A DNA stretch of 64,000 bases from Microstegium vimineum (taxonomy: Eukaryota; Streptophyta; Magnoliopsida; Poales; Poaceae): NCBI GenBank assembly GCA_022036555.1, contig CM039140.1, positions 28,477,843-28,541,842 on the forward strand, in the 5' to 3' direction. The notes under the pieces are model-generated. The model was not told the DNA's origin. It did not search any database and saw only the letters and a list, made by a program, of their open reading frames with translations. Made by a program: the position numbers and the translations under genes. Positions 22,984 through 33,042 of this stretch are shown in pieces. The stretch's first letter is position 1; each line of letters starts with the position of its first letter.

Positions 22984-25586
22984 CTATTTGGGCTCGAGGG
23001 TGGCACTGATCGTCAGCACCTTCCCGTCCTTGAGGCCGGGGTCGAGCGGGATGGTCTTCGTGTCTTCCGCCGGCTTGAAGTTGCCAGCGTGGCGCTTGGG
23101 GTCGGGGATCTCTCCGGACAAGTCGTCGAGGGCCGCGAGGATAGCAGAATCCTCACGGGCTTCGGCTTTTTCAACGCACTCGACGTCGCAGTCGTATGCG
23201 TGCTCGTAGGAGGTGTCGACGGTGATGACTCCCGAGGGCCCCGGCATCTTGAGCTTGAGGTAGGTATAGTTCGGGACCGCCATGAACTTGGCGTACCCCG
23301 GTCTACCGATGATGGCGTGGTAGGTGCCTCGCCACGCGACCACCTCGAAGGTCAGCTCTTCCTTTCGGAAGTTTGAGGGGACGCCGAAACAGACCGGTAG
23401 CTTGACGCGGCCGATCGGGAGTGCCTTCTTCCCCGGGACGATTCCATGGAACCCCCCCGCGCTGGGCAGGAGCATGGTCCTCGGGATCCCCAGTAGGTCG
23501 AGGGTCTCGGCGTAGATGATGTTGAGGCTGCTCCCCCCGTCCATGAGCACCTTGCTGAGGCGGGTGTTGAGGATGATTGGGTCGACGACGAGCGGGTAAA
23601 CCCCTGCGTTGGGGATGTGCTCGGGGTGGTCCTCCTGATCGAAGGTGATCGGTGTGTGGGACCAGTCGAGGTACCGTGGGGCCTGGGCCCGAACGGAAAA
23701 GACCTCTCGACGCTCCCTCTTGCGTTGGCGCGTGGTGAGGCGGGTCGAGGGTCCCCCGTAGATCATGTAGCAGTCGTGGATCTCGGGGAAGCCTCCCTTT
23801 TGAACATCGCCCCTGACTTGGACGTCACAGGGCGGGTCTTCCTTGCCGTCATCTCTCCTGGGACCAGGGAGGACGAAGTGCCTTCGAAGCATGCGGCAAT
23901 CCTCGAGGCGGTGGTTGGCCGGCCCCGTATGGTAGGGGCAAGGCTCTTTCAGCATCTTGTCGAAGACGCCCCCGTCGGGAGGGGGCCCTCGAGGCTTCCG
24001 CTTGTCCGTTGTAGCGACAAGGTCGTCGGGGTCGTCGTCCTGCTCGACGTTGGGCTCGACGACGCGCCGGCCCCGTTGGTTCTTCTTCTTCTTCTTCTGG
24101 CCGCCGTTGCCGTCGTTGTTCCTCCTGGGCCCCTTGTTTCTCTTGGGCCCATCGTCCGAGCCCCCGGGTTCGTCCGCGTTGCCCTCCTCCTTTGCTGGGG
24201 GAGTCTGGAAGAATGCGCCAACGGCCTCCTCGCCAGCCGCGTAGTTGGCGATGACGTCCATGAGCTCGTTGGCGGTCTTGGGGGTGTTTCGCCCCAGCTC
24301 CCGCACCAACTCTTTGCAGGTCGTCCCGGCGATGAACGCCGTGATGACCTCGTGGTCGGAAATGTGAGTCAGTGCGGTACGTTGCTTCGAGAATCGGCGG
24401 GTGAAGGCGCGGAGGGTCTCTCCTGGTTTCTGCTTGCAGCTGCGAAGGTCCCAGGAGTTGCCCGGCCGCTCGTAGGTGCCCTTGAAGTTGCCCTCGAAGA
24501 TCCGAACCAGGTCGGACCAGTCCTGGATCAAGTCCGGGGGTAGCTCCTCGAGCCACCTTCGAGCGGTGTCGGAGAGGAATAGCGGGAGTTTCCGGATGAT
24601 GACGAGGTCATCTTTGGCTCCACCCAGCTGGCATGCCAGCCTGAAGTCGGCAAGCCAGAGCTCTGGCTTGGTTTCGCCGTTGTATTTGATCAGGCTGGTG
24701 GGTGGACGGAAACGCACGAGCAGGGAGGCCCGTCGGATAGTTCTTCCGAAGACTCGAGGCCCCGGTGGCTCCGGAGACCGACATCGGTCTTCGTCACTGT
24801 CGTAGCGCCCGCCTCGGTGAGCGCTGTAGCCTCGAGCCTCGGCATCGCCGCATCGACGTCGATTGTTCACTCGAGTGGGGAGGTCGTCGACGAGGCGTTC
24901 CCGAACCGGTCGTGGCTTGACCCGGCCCTGGGGCGCCTTGTTCTAGTGGACAGAGGCCTCCCAATTTTGTCGAGGGGGCGCTGCTTGCCGCTCAGAGGCA
25001 GCCCCTCGACGCCTGGAGGCCGAGCTCTCCGCCTGCTGGACGGCCGCAGTTTGGAGTAGCCCCTGGATTTCTTCCCTAATACGTTGTGCCTGGGGGGTCG
25101 ATGGCGCCGGCATGTCGTGGAGCAGCATCGCGGCTGCTACAACATTCTGGCTGGCGCGGTTGAAGACTCGGGGTTCAACGTTACCTTCCTCGACGATCTG
25201 CCGGTGGACCTCCCGGGCCCGCTCGCGAGCTCCTCCACCCTGAGGACGCCCTTGATCCCGCTCGAGGGCATGTTCAAGCTGCTGAAGACGCAGGCGCTCT
25301 TCCTCGAGCTTGCCGAGGAGCTCTCGGACCTGCGTAATCTGGACGTCGGGGGGTGGATCGGCTCTATCGGGATTTGGGGGGATGGCGTCTCGAGGTGGCG
25401 TGGCGTTGGCCCCCCTCCCTTCTTCGGTGTCCGCTGTGTCGTCGACGTCGTCCTGAAGGACGGTTTGCTCGTCGAGATGGAAGCACTCCCGAGTGGAGTC
25501 GTAACTCTCGTCGGGAGAGTCCGAGTCGAAGTCGGCGTGGTAGAAGTGGGGGAAGAGCCTGCCTGTTTCCTCCTCCTCCAGGCGCC
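22984..25586 (-). pseudogene. gag: B gag-protease (N-terminus lost at breakpoint)
   Basis: Capsid and protease part of B. The main open frame (22984-24870) has a Retrotrans_gag domain (RRWLEELPPDLIQDWSDL, AFTRRFSKQRTALTHISDHE), a zinc-knuckle-like CPYHTGPANHRLEDC and a pepsin-type protease site, VLMDGGSSLNIIY. The frame continues upstream (complement 24943-25586) through MPAPSTPQAQRIREEIQGL to the breakpoint, interrupted by TAG at complement 24940-24942. Element C has Gln there (SVHQDKAPQG), so this is a C-to-T nonsense change. A TAG at complement 22984-22986 separates gag-protease from pol and also looks like a lost Gln codon. The true start lies in sequence removed at 25586. Confidence 0.88.
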
Positions 25587-28095
25587 GCCGATCAGAGAAA
25601 AGGAGTCAGTGCATGATCGGCTGGGGGGCAAGATCAGCGTGCATGATAGACTTGGCAAGCATGGCCATTATTTTCCAAGGAACCAAGAGGAGCTTGAAGG
25701 GATGGCCAATGCAAGGGTACCCGACGAAGATATACTTTATAGAGATCCGAATATACGGAGTTGCCCAGATTCAGGCGGAAAACAGTATCAACCTGTTTGG
25801 AAAACCAGGCTCCCTCAATGGTGCCCCAAGGGTCTTACAAAGACTCAAAGAAGGAGGATGCAGCGCGAGCGCCAAGAAGATTTGTGTCATGATGAAAATC
25901 CTTCCAGAGGGAAATCTTCAGACAAGCGATGAAGGTCAAAGCGTAAAGATGGAGATCCATCGGCAGATGTCAATATGTTGCTGATAGCATAACTAGAGTC
26001 GATGGCCTTGGGCATTTTGGCTTGGGAGCAGCACTTGGTGAGCCCTGGCATTTCAACTGTTACACTTGGGGGCATTGGCAGGCTGAGTGAAGAATTTGTG
26101 CACTGGGAGCAGCGCTGCCGATAAATTTGTTGGCTACAAAAGGAGATGTTCGATACAAGTCGAAGGATTGTAAGAGTGGCTCTGCAATGCTTACGTGCAA
26201 TAGTCAAGGAAGTGGTGCAGGTATTTTGGAGGAGATGCAGTAGAAGAAATTTCGGTGCATAAGATATCTTATACTCCGAAATTGGGGGGCATGTGTTGAC
26301 ACCGTTTTTTGGCACATGTCAATATGATCTAAGGATTGTGCCGATCGGCAAAAGGCTAGTTGTCGTTCCTTATCGGCATTGGGATATTACCAGTCAGATT
26401 GCCGGTAAAGGCAAGAATGTTGCTGATGCAGACAGGGACTTATTGTCGATTGAGGTAGGAAGACATTGTTGATGAAGGCAAGGAGATGTTGCCGATAGAG
26501 ACATGAATGCTGCCGACAGAAAGAACATTGCCGATGAGAACCAAAGTTCATTACCGATGTAATGAAAACAACAATGTTGCTGATGGAGGCAAGATGTTGC
26601 CGATGAGGGCAAGGAAGCGTTGCCGATGAGAGCCAAAGCCTGTTGCTGATAGAGAATATTGCCAATGAAGACGAAAAGCTGCCGATGAATGGTAGATGCT
26701 GCCGATGGAAGCAGGATGACATGGCTAACGTGAGCATACAATTGCCGATGGCGCTAAAAGGAAGTTGCGGATCGGAAGGATATGTCGATGGAAAGTTTCA
26801 TCGGAGAGAAGACATAAGAAAACTGGTGATCTTATACCAGTATTATTATTGTGTCGGTGTTATGACCCGGGGGTCAAGACCACCAACGAGTAAATTTGTA
26901 TATCGCGTGCTCCCTCTCTCAGACGTGATGCAAGATGGACACAAGATTTATCCTGGTTCGGGCGAAGAAGGCCCTACGTCCAGCGGGGGAGGATGACTTG
27001 TATTATCTCGCACCCAAAGCGTGCTCGTACAGGGGGGGTACAAGCAGTGTTACACGGAGTCGGCCTCCCGAGGGGTCGATCGAGCGTATGTGTGTGTGGT
27101 GTGGTCTAGGGTCCTTGAGAACCAAGGTCGGATTGGAGTCCTCAAAGAGAAACCTGGAAAAAGAAGTCTCTGACGAGAGCCCCCCCGCTTTCATCTACCT
27201 CGGCGTCCCCCTTTTATAGACCAAGGGGGAGACTCGAGGGTACAGGGCCCTAATAGTAGAAGTATGGGCGGCGCATCCACGGCACAGTGTCGGCGAAGAG
27301 ACATCGAGCACTGTGGCGGCGTGGTCTTCCCGTCCTTCAGGCGTCCCCGGTCGTGGCATCAGTAGAAGTCGTCGCAGTACAGTATTCGCAGGCGGGCACG
27401 AGTCCCATGGCCGAAGTGGGATGGGGCGGATGGGACGTCTTCCGTACCGGAGTTGTTGAAGAGGAGGGGGTCGAGCCCTCGGTCGAGGGGGGGGGGGTCG
27501 AGCCCCGTATGACTCTGTCACGTTCCCGAAGCCGTCGTCGAGGGTCGCACTATTCACTTTCCGAGGGGTACTGTAGAAGTCCGTACTTGCGTAGTGGCGG
27601 CAGTGGCGGCACAGTCGACGGGAGTCGGGGACTGGACGGGGAGTTGGCAGATTTGACAGCGGACGCAGGCGCCCATGTCGTCAGGTGGGTTTACTTTTAC
27701 CCATGACGGAGTGGTTGGGTTACTCGAGCCCTCGTCCGCCGACGGTGCCTGGAAGGTCGAGGCGTCGACGGGTTGAGGGGGTCGAGGTCGAGGTAGAGGC
27801 CGGGGGGTCGTTCGTCCGACCCCTCGTCCGTCGACGAGGTAGAGCCGGGGGGTCGTACGTCCGACCCCTCGTCCGTCGTCGAGGTGAAGCCGGGGGGTCG
27901 TTCGTCCAACCCCTCGTCCGTCGTCGAGGTAGAGCTGGGGCAGTGGCTGGTTTCCGCAGTCGGTGTAGCGGGGGCCCTCGATTGATGGGCCACGTCTCAC
28001 CGAACAATAGGCTGATCCTTGCCTTAAAAATGGTTGCTATGTTTAGCGTTAATTTATTGAAGGGTTTAGGGTACCCCTTACCTTCGTACCCGACA
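25587..28095 (+). repeat. Near-identical 2.5-kb duplication of 10423-12928
   Basis: This block repeats 10423-12928: the end of A's gag, its 3' UTR, polypurine tract, left part of its 3' LTR and a complete B LTR. The offset is 15164 at the start and 15167 at the end. The three-base difference is accounted for by single extra Gs in three poly-G runs (near 26866, 27465 and 27490). No substitution was noticed by eye. The junction with B gag sequence has a short shared gccg (25587-25590). Confidence 0.92.
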
Positions 28096-28631
28096 TATTG
28101 TTATTTGGGTCCGACTCCTGCGCGAGTCAGTTATTTCCTTTAAAATAGGAGTTTGTTTTGTTTAGGAAAGGTACGAGTTGTGTATGTCTACAACTCCTGT
28201 TGCCGGAGTATAAATATGTACCTAGGGGTCGTGAGAAAAAATATATCCAAGCATATCAAACAAATCTATTACCTTTTTATCTATTTTACCCGTAATTTAC
28301 CTTTACCGCATTAGGTTTAATTATCTACGAGTTCTTCAAGTTTCGACGGGTTGCATCTCATCGACCTCCGTCAACCCTTGCAAGTTCCGCGTTTGAGCAA
28401 TCTGAGCCTTGGCGTCCGGGCGCATCGCTGTCATCTCGTTCAGCTCTACTCTAGTTATCCTGATCAAGTTTGAGCCTTGACATCCGGGCGCATCGCCGTT
28501 GTCTCGTTCAGATCTTGTTCTAGTTATCGTCCTTGTCAATTAACTGGTCAAATTGACTGGCACGCCTTTGGATATCGAATTCGGGTATAAGCCCGAGGTG
28601 TTCGCAGATCCTGACGCTTTTTATGTCAACA
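26294..28631 (+). repeat. Element A 3' LTR (split by a B LTR)
   Basis: The complete 3' LTR of A in two parts: 26294-26851 and 28096-28631, with tattg repeated at both edges of the inserted B LTR. Joined, it is about 1.09 kb, the length of the 5' LTR. It ends TGTCAACA, followed by the TSD caaat. Confidence 0.9.
26852..28095 (-). repeat. Element B right LTR
   Basis: A 1244-bp LTR, TGTCGG to CCGACA, followed by the TSD tattg at 28096-28100. It sits between two parts of A's LTR with no internal B sequence attached on its left, so locally it looks like a solo LTR. See the finding on the duplication for how this may have arisen. Confidence 0.9.
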
Positions 28632-28674
28632 CAAATACTAGGGGGCGCCATCAAAGACATCTTTTCTACTAGTG

Positions 28675-29678
28675 GTACCACCCACAATAATAGACACTAT
28701 AGCGATAGTGGACATCTACCGCTACCGCTACAAGGTAGGGGATCAAACATAGCATGTTGTAACTTAGTGGTCGCTATATAACACTTAGTTTATGCTTTTG
28801 CATGTCTTTATAGCGAATGTTAGGATGTTTAATCAGTTGTGTGGTAAGTCACGTAATACAGATGAGCCGGCATTGGATGTACAACGTTGATTGCTGCTCC
28901 AAAGAGTTCATTGAGAGCATGCACTATTTCTTAAATGTGACCAAGACAAATAAGCAGGATATTTTCATGTGCTACCCATGTGCTCTATGTAAGAATTTGA
29001 AGGCTTATGCTAGTTTAAAGAGTCATGACACTTCATTAGGTCGGGTTTCATAACAAATTATATTTGTTGGACCAAGCATGGAGAAAGCATGGTTATAATA
29101 GAAGATAAAGTAGAATAAGGGGACAATGACCACATTATTGCTGAATACGTTGCCTTATATATACAATTTTCAAAATTTAATTGTGTTATTTATGTACAAT
29201 GCTCGAACCGAAACCTATACATGCATGTATACATATACTAGTAGCGTGAATGCATATTCAAAAACCTATTTTAAAATCAAATGAATCTTGAATTGAAAAG
29301 AAACCTAAAAAAGGAAACTTTATTCCAAACACCAACCAGGAGTAAATGTGTCAGTCTTGTGGCAAGGTTTGGATGGTTATTTAGTCACGGATAATACTAA
29401 TAACTAGGACTAAAGGTCCACCTTCAGTTCTAATTGTCTGATCCGGGACTAAATGTGTGCCTTTAGTCTCAGATTCTTTATCCCGGCTGGGAAACCGGGA
29501 CTGAAGGGGTTTCTCAACAAGGACTGCAGCCCAACCCTGCACTAGTGAAACAAATTCTAGCTCATAAGATCACATTGCGAATATAATATATGCACATGAA
29601 TCACACAAGAGCTGCACGTGAATCACACAAGAGCTGGATAGATGGGTGTGCTTATATCCAAGGTACTAAATAGGGTTG
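28675..29678. repeat. Array monomer U1
   Basis: A full 1004-bp monomer from gtaccacccacaataatag to the next ggttg|gtacc. It carries the gatagtggacatctaccgctaccgctacaaggtag block, the Transpos_assoc remnant and the gggactaaa / ctttagtctc inverted motifs. Confidence 0.8.
28862..29053 (+). pseudogene. TNP2 N-terminal (Transpos_assoc) remnant in U1
   Basis: The best-kept of the array copies. It starts ATGAGCCGGCATTGGATG (MSRHWMYN), then SKEFIESMHYFLNVT and FMCYPCALCKNLKAY. The Cys-x2-Cys and downstream His pattern of the zinc-binding domain is kept. It stops at 29053, before any catalytic part of TNP2. Confidence 0.7.
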
Positions 29679-29866
29679 GTACCACCTGCAATAATGGACA
29701 CTATAGCAATAGTGGACATCTACCACTACCGCTACAAGGTAGCGGACCAAACAAAGCATGATGGAACTTAGCGGTCGCTATAGCACTTTGTATATGATTT
29801 TGCATGTCTTTATAGCTAATGTTAGGTCACTTAATCAGTTGTGTGGTATGTCATGTAATACAGATG

Positions 29867-30085
29867 AGCCGACACTAGATGTACAACGCTAACCTCCGCT
29901 CCCAAGAATTCATTGAGAGCATGCATTATTTCTTTAATGTGACCGAGGCAAATAAGCAGAATAGTTTCATGTGCTGCTCATGTGCTCTATGTAAGATTTT
30001 GAAGGCTTATGCTAGTTTAAAGAGTCATCACACTTGTTTAGGTCGGGTTTCATACCAAGCTATATTTGTAGGACCAAGCACTTAG
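29867..30085 (+). pseudogene. TNP2 N-terminal (Transpos_assoc) remnant in U2
   Basis: It encodes MYNANLRSQEFIESMHYFF, FMCCSCALCKILKAY and SYQAIFVGPST. The start motif reads ATGAGCCGACACTAGATG, so the conserved Trp codon TGG of U1 is TAG here. It is longer than the U1 copy because the VSYQ segment stays open. Confidence 0.68.
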
Positions 30086-30397
30086 AAAGCATGTTTATAG
30101 TAGAAGAAGATAAAGAAGAACAAGGGGAAATGACCACACTATTGTTGAATATGTTGCCTTATATATATAGTTTTCATAATTTAATTGTGGTATTTATGTA
30201 CAATGCTCAAACCGAATCTTATACATGTGTGTATACATATACTAGTAGCATGAATGTGTATTCAAAAACCTATTTTAAAACCAGATGAATCATGAATTGA
30301 AAAGAAAGCTAAAAGGAAACTTTATTCTTGATTAGTAATACCAATTAGGAGTAAATGTGTCAACCCTGTGGCAATATTTTGATGACTATTTAGGTTA

Positions 30398-30935
30398 GGT
30401 TGTTCGCACTGGGTTTGTATACATGTACTGAAGCAATCTATAGCGTTCAAAACGCGCGCACCGCTGTATGCGAAAAGGAACGCCTAGGACGCGCATCCGC
30501 CATGCACAGCGGAATAGAGGATGTCACGCTACAGGTACACAGCAGAGAGAGCGCATGCGCAGGGGTCCAGCAGCGTGGGGCCAGGCGCTGCCGTGCACAG
30601 AGATGCAGACCCGCATGCAGGAGAGAGAGGACATGGTGGGTCCCACAAAATCAAGTAACTAAAAAATGTTATAATTTACAAAAAAAAGGTAAATTAAATT
30701 CCGATTACACCATTAAATTTGTTTCAATAAATCCTTCGAAATAAGATCTCACACGGATATATTTAGATAAATTTTATTTATAAACATTATTTCTAGTTGA
30801 TATAGAGTATGAGATATAGAGGATGAGGAGGATGATGAGTATGAAAGAAATTTGTATAAAGAAAGAAATCTCGCTGACCAGGACAGAATATTCCTTTTAT
30901 AGAATGAATATAGAAGATGAAGAATACACATAGCC
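30398..30935. mobile_element. Putative Tourist/Harbinger-like MITE
   Basis: A 538-bp insert in U2 flanked by TTA on both sides (30395-30397 and 30936-30938). Its ends, GGTTGTTCGCAC and (reverse complement of the right end) GGCTATGTGTAT, are only loosely inverted. Sister monomers lack it. The TTA duplication and GG start fit PIF/Harbinger MITEs, but the terminal repeats are weak. No coding sequence. Confidence 0.5.
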
Positions 30936-31387
30936 TTAGTACTAATAACCATGACTAAAGGTCCACCTTCAGTCCCGATTGCCTGATCCCGGACTAAAGG
31001 TGTGCCTTTAGTCTCGGATTATTTGTCTCGGCTAGGAAACCGGGGCTTAATGGGTTTCTCAACAAGGACTATATCCCATTCCTGCGCTAGTGAAACAAGT
31101 GCTAGATAATAAGGTCCCATTGCAAATATAATATATGCACGTGGATCACACAAGAGTTGGATAGATGGGCATGCTTGTGTCCAAGGTAATAAATTGGGTT
31201 GTGGTACCATCCGCAATAATGAACACTAGCGATAGTGGATATCTATTTGCTACCCCTACAAGGTAGCTGACCAAACATAGCATGTTGAAACTTGGTGGTC
31301 GCTATAGCACTTTTTATATGCTTTTGCATGCCTCTATAGCTAATGTGAGGCCGCTTAATCAGTTGTGTGGTATGTCATGTAATACAG

Positions 31388-31572
31388 ATGAGCCGACACT
31401 AGATGTACAATGCTAATCAGCGCTTCCAAGAGTTCAATGAGAGCATGCATTATTTCTTAAACATGACCGAGGTAAATAAGCGGGATAGTTTCATGTGCTT
31501 CCCATGTGCTCTATGTAAGAATTTGAAGGCTTATGCTAGTTTAAAGAGTCATCACACTTGTTTAGGCTAGGT
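31388..31572 (+). pseudogene. TNP2 N-terminal (Transpos_assoc) remnant in U3
   Basis: The same domain remnant as in U1 and U2 (MYNANQRFQEFNESMHYFL, FMCFPCALCKNLKAY). It has the same TGG-to-TAG change in the start motif as U2 and a further TAG after HHTCLG. U2 and U3 sharing the change suggests that it was copied during array growth. Confidence 0.65.
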
Positions 31573-31586
31573 TTCATACCAAACTA

Positions 31587-31846
31587 CTCCCTCCATCCCA
31601 AATTATAAGACATTCCAAGAATATTGGAGAGTCAAAGCATCTCAAGTTTGACTAATAATTATAAAGAAAATTATAAAGATTTATGACATCAAATAGGCAT
31701 ACTATGAAAATATATTTGATAATAAATCTAATGATACTTAGTTAGTATTATAAATGTTATTATATTATCATATAAGTTTGATCAAACTTGAGATACTTTA
31801 GCTCTCTAAGATTCTTGAGATGTCTTATAATTTGGGATGAAGGGAG
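31587..31846. mobile_element. Stowaway MITE
   Basis: A 260-bp element with inverted ends CTCCCTCCATCCCAAATTAT and ATAATTTGGGATGAAGGGAG and a TA duplication (31585-31586 and 31847-31848). Excising it restores aaactatatttattgg, which matches the sister monomers. Non-coding and typical of grass Stowaway elements. Confidence 0.9.
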
Positions 31847-32377
31847 TATATTTATTGGACCAAGCACGGAGAAAGCATGGTTATAATAGAAGAAGATAAA
31901 GGAGAACAAGGGGACAATGACCACACTATTGCTGAATACGTTGCCTTATATATACAGTTTTCATAACTTAATTGTGTTATTTATGTATGATGCTCGAAGC
32001 AAAACTTATATATGTGTGTATACATATACTACTAGTGTGAATGTGTATTCGAAAACCTATTTTAAAACCAAATGAATCTTGAATTGAAAAGAAACCTAAA
32101 AAAGGAAACTTTATTTCCGATTAGTAATACTAACCGGGAGTAAATGTGTTAGCCCCATGGTAAGGTCTGGATGCCTATTTAGTCACGGATAGTACTAATA
32201 ACAAGGACTAAAGGTCCACCTTCAGTCCCGATTGCCTGATCCAGGACTAAAGGTGTGCCTTTAGTCTCGGATTCTTTGTCACGGTTGGAAAACTAGGAGT
32301 GAAGAGGTTTCTCAACAAGGAATACAACCCATCCCTGCATTAGTGAAACAAGTGCTAGCTTATTAGCTGATAAAGTC

Positions 32378-32846
32378 CACTAGTACAGAACAGGCTTTTG
32401 GTCCACATCGAAATTTACCTTTAGTCTTGATTACAATTGGAACCGGGACTAATGGGACCTTTAGTCCCGGTTCCAAGTTTTATAAATTCAAATGACCTTT
32501 AGTCCCAGTTGGTAACACCAACTAGGACTAAAAAGTCATCTTTAGTCCTGATTGGTGTTAAAAACTGGGACTGAAGGTACTAGGACCTTTAGTCCAAGTT
32601 GGTGTTACCAACTGGGACTAAAACTCCCTCGATAGATGGGTTTAAAAGGAAAGAGTCTCATCTATTGTTAGATGTGTTGCGTAGGTGGGATGGTAAGCTA
32701 TGCGCGAGATAGTGCATGAGGTCTTAAGTTCGAATCTCAAGACAGTGCATGAGGTCTTAAGTTCGAATCTCGCGGAACACAGTGTGGGAGGCATTATTTT
32801 TTTAAGGTCTTCCCAACCAGGACTAAAGCCCATTTTTATACTAGTG
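32378..32846. mobile_element. CACTA element E4
   Basis: A 469-bp non-autonomous CACTA with ends CACTAGTACAGAAC and TTTATACTAGTG and TSD gtc (32375-32377 and 32847-32849). The interior has inverted gggactaaa / tttagtccc motifs and, at about 32676-32770 on the plus strand, a tRNA-like stretch with two gttcgaatctc boxes. Removing it restores ataaagtcccattgcaaat, as in U2. Confidence 0.9.
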
Positions 32847-33042
32847 GTCCCATTGCAAATATAATATATGCACATGAATCACACAAGAGCTGCATGTGAA
32901 TCACAAAAGAGCTGAATAGATGGGTGTGCTTGTGTCCAAGGCACTAAATAGGGTTGGTACCACCGGCAACAATGGACACTATAGCGATATGGACATCTAC
33001 CACTACCGCTATAAGGTAGCGGACCAAACATGGTAATGTTGG

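Larger units (their letters stand above)
11688..25586 (-). mobile_element. Element B, Ty3/gypsy LTR retrotransposon (Tat type), reverse orientation
   Basis: The coding strand is minus. In sense order it has gag-protease, polymerase (RT, RNase H, integrase), then a gene on the opposite strand, then the 3' LTR (11688-12928). A gene antisense to gag-pol, placed between integrase and the 3' LTR, is typical of the Tat lineage. The insertion site is marked by tattg at 11683-11687 and again at 28096-28100, beyond the right B LTR. The expected 5' leader, primer site and start of gag are missing; the sequence jumps at 25587 into a copy of element A. All three coding regions carry stops or frameshifts. 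Confidence 0.88.
6544..28631 (+). mobile_element. LTR retrotransposon A (gag-only, non-autonomous), containing element B
   Basis: The outer LTR retrotransposon of the nest. Its LTRs begin TGTTGACA and end TGTCAACA, and it is flanked by a 5-bp TSD caaat (6539-6543 and 28632-28636). The internal region of about 3.5 kb encodes only a gag-like protein; no protease, reverse transcriptase or integrase was found. It therefore needs enzymes supplied in trans. Its 3' LTR was split by element B, and a 1.26-kb piece of its 3' end is present twice (10423-11687 and 25587-26851). Confidence 0.88.
5715..28674. mobile_element. CACTA element E3, split by LTR retrotransposon A
   Basis: Left part 5715-6543 starts CACTAGTACAAAACC; right part 28632-28674 ends CTTTTCTACTAGTG. 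The 3-bp TSD gta (5712-5714 and 28675-28677) spans the whole nested block. Without A the element is about 0.87 kb and is a sibling of E2, sharing its terminal sequences, internal repeat units and tRNA-like module (5990-6045, minus strand). Joining the flanks restores aaatagggttggtaccacc, present uninterrupted near 29669. Confidence 0.9.
29679..31203. repeat. Array monomer U2 (with Tourist-like insert)
   Basis: A 1525-bp stretch equivalent to one monomer. Without the insert at 30398-30935 plus one TTA it is about 984 bp. Order and content match U1 and U3. Confidence 0.78.
31204..32957. repeat. Array monomer U3 (with Stowaway and CACTA E4 inserts)
   Basis: A 1754-bp stretch equivalent to one monomer. 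Subtracting the Stowaway (31587-31846) and E4 (32378-32846) with their TSDs leaves about 1020 bp, in line with U1. Confidence 0.78.

Noticed and set aside
26852..28095. An independent second insertion of a B element that became a solo LTR
   Set aside because: Its left flank is itself a copy of 10423-11687 and the TSD is identical to that of the first LTR. Duplication or copy-repair explains both with fewer events.
32676..32775. A true tRNA gene
   Set aside because: There are B-box-like gttcgaatc motifs but no cloverleaf with acceptor pairing could be drawn. Reported only as tRNA-like.
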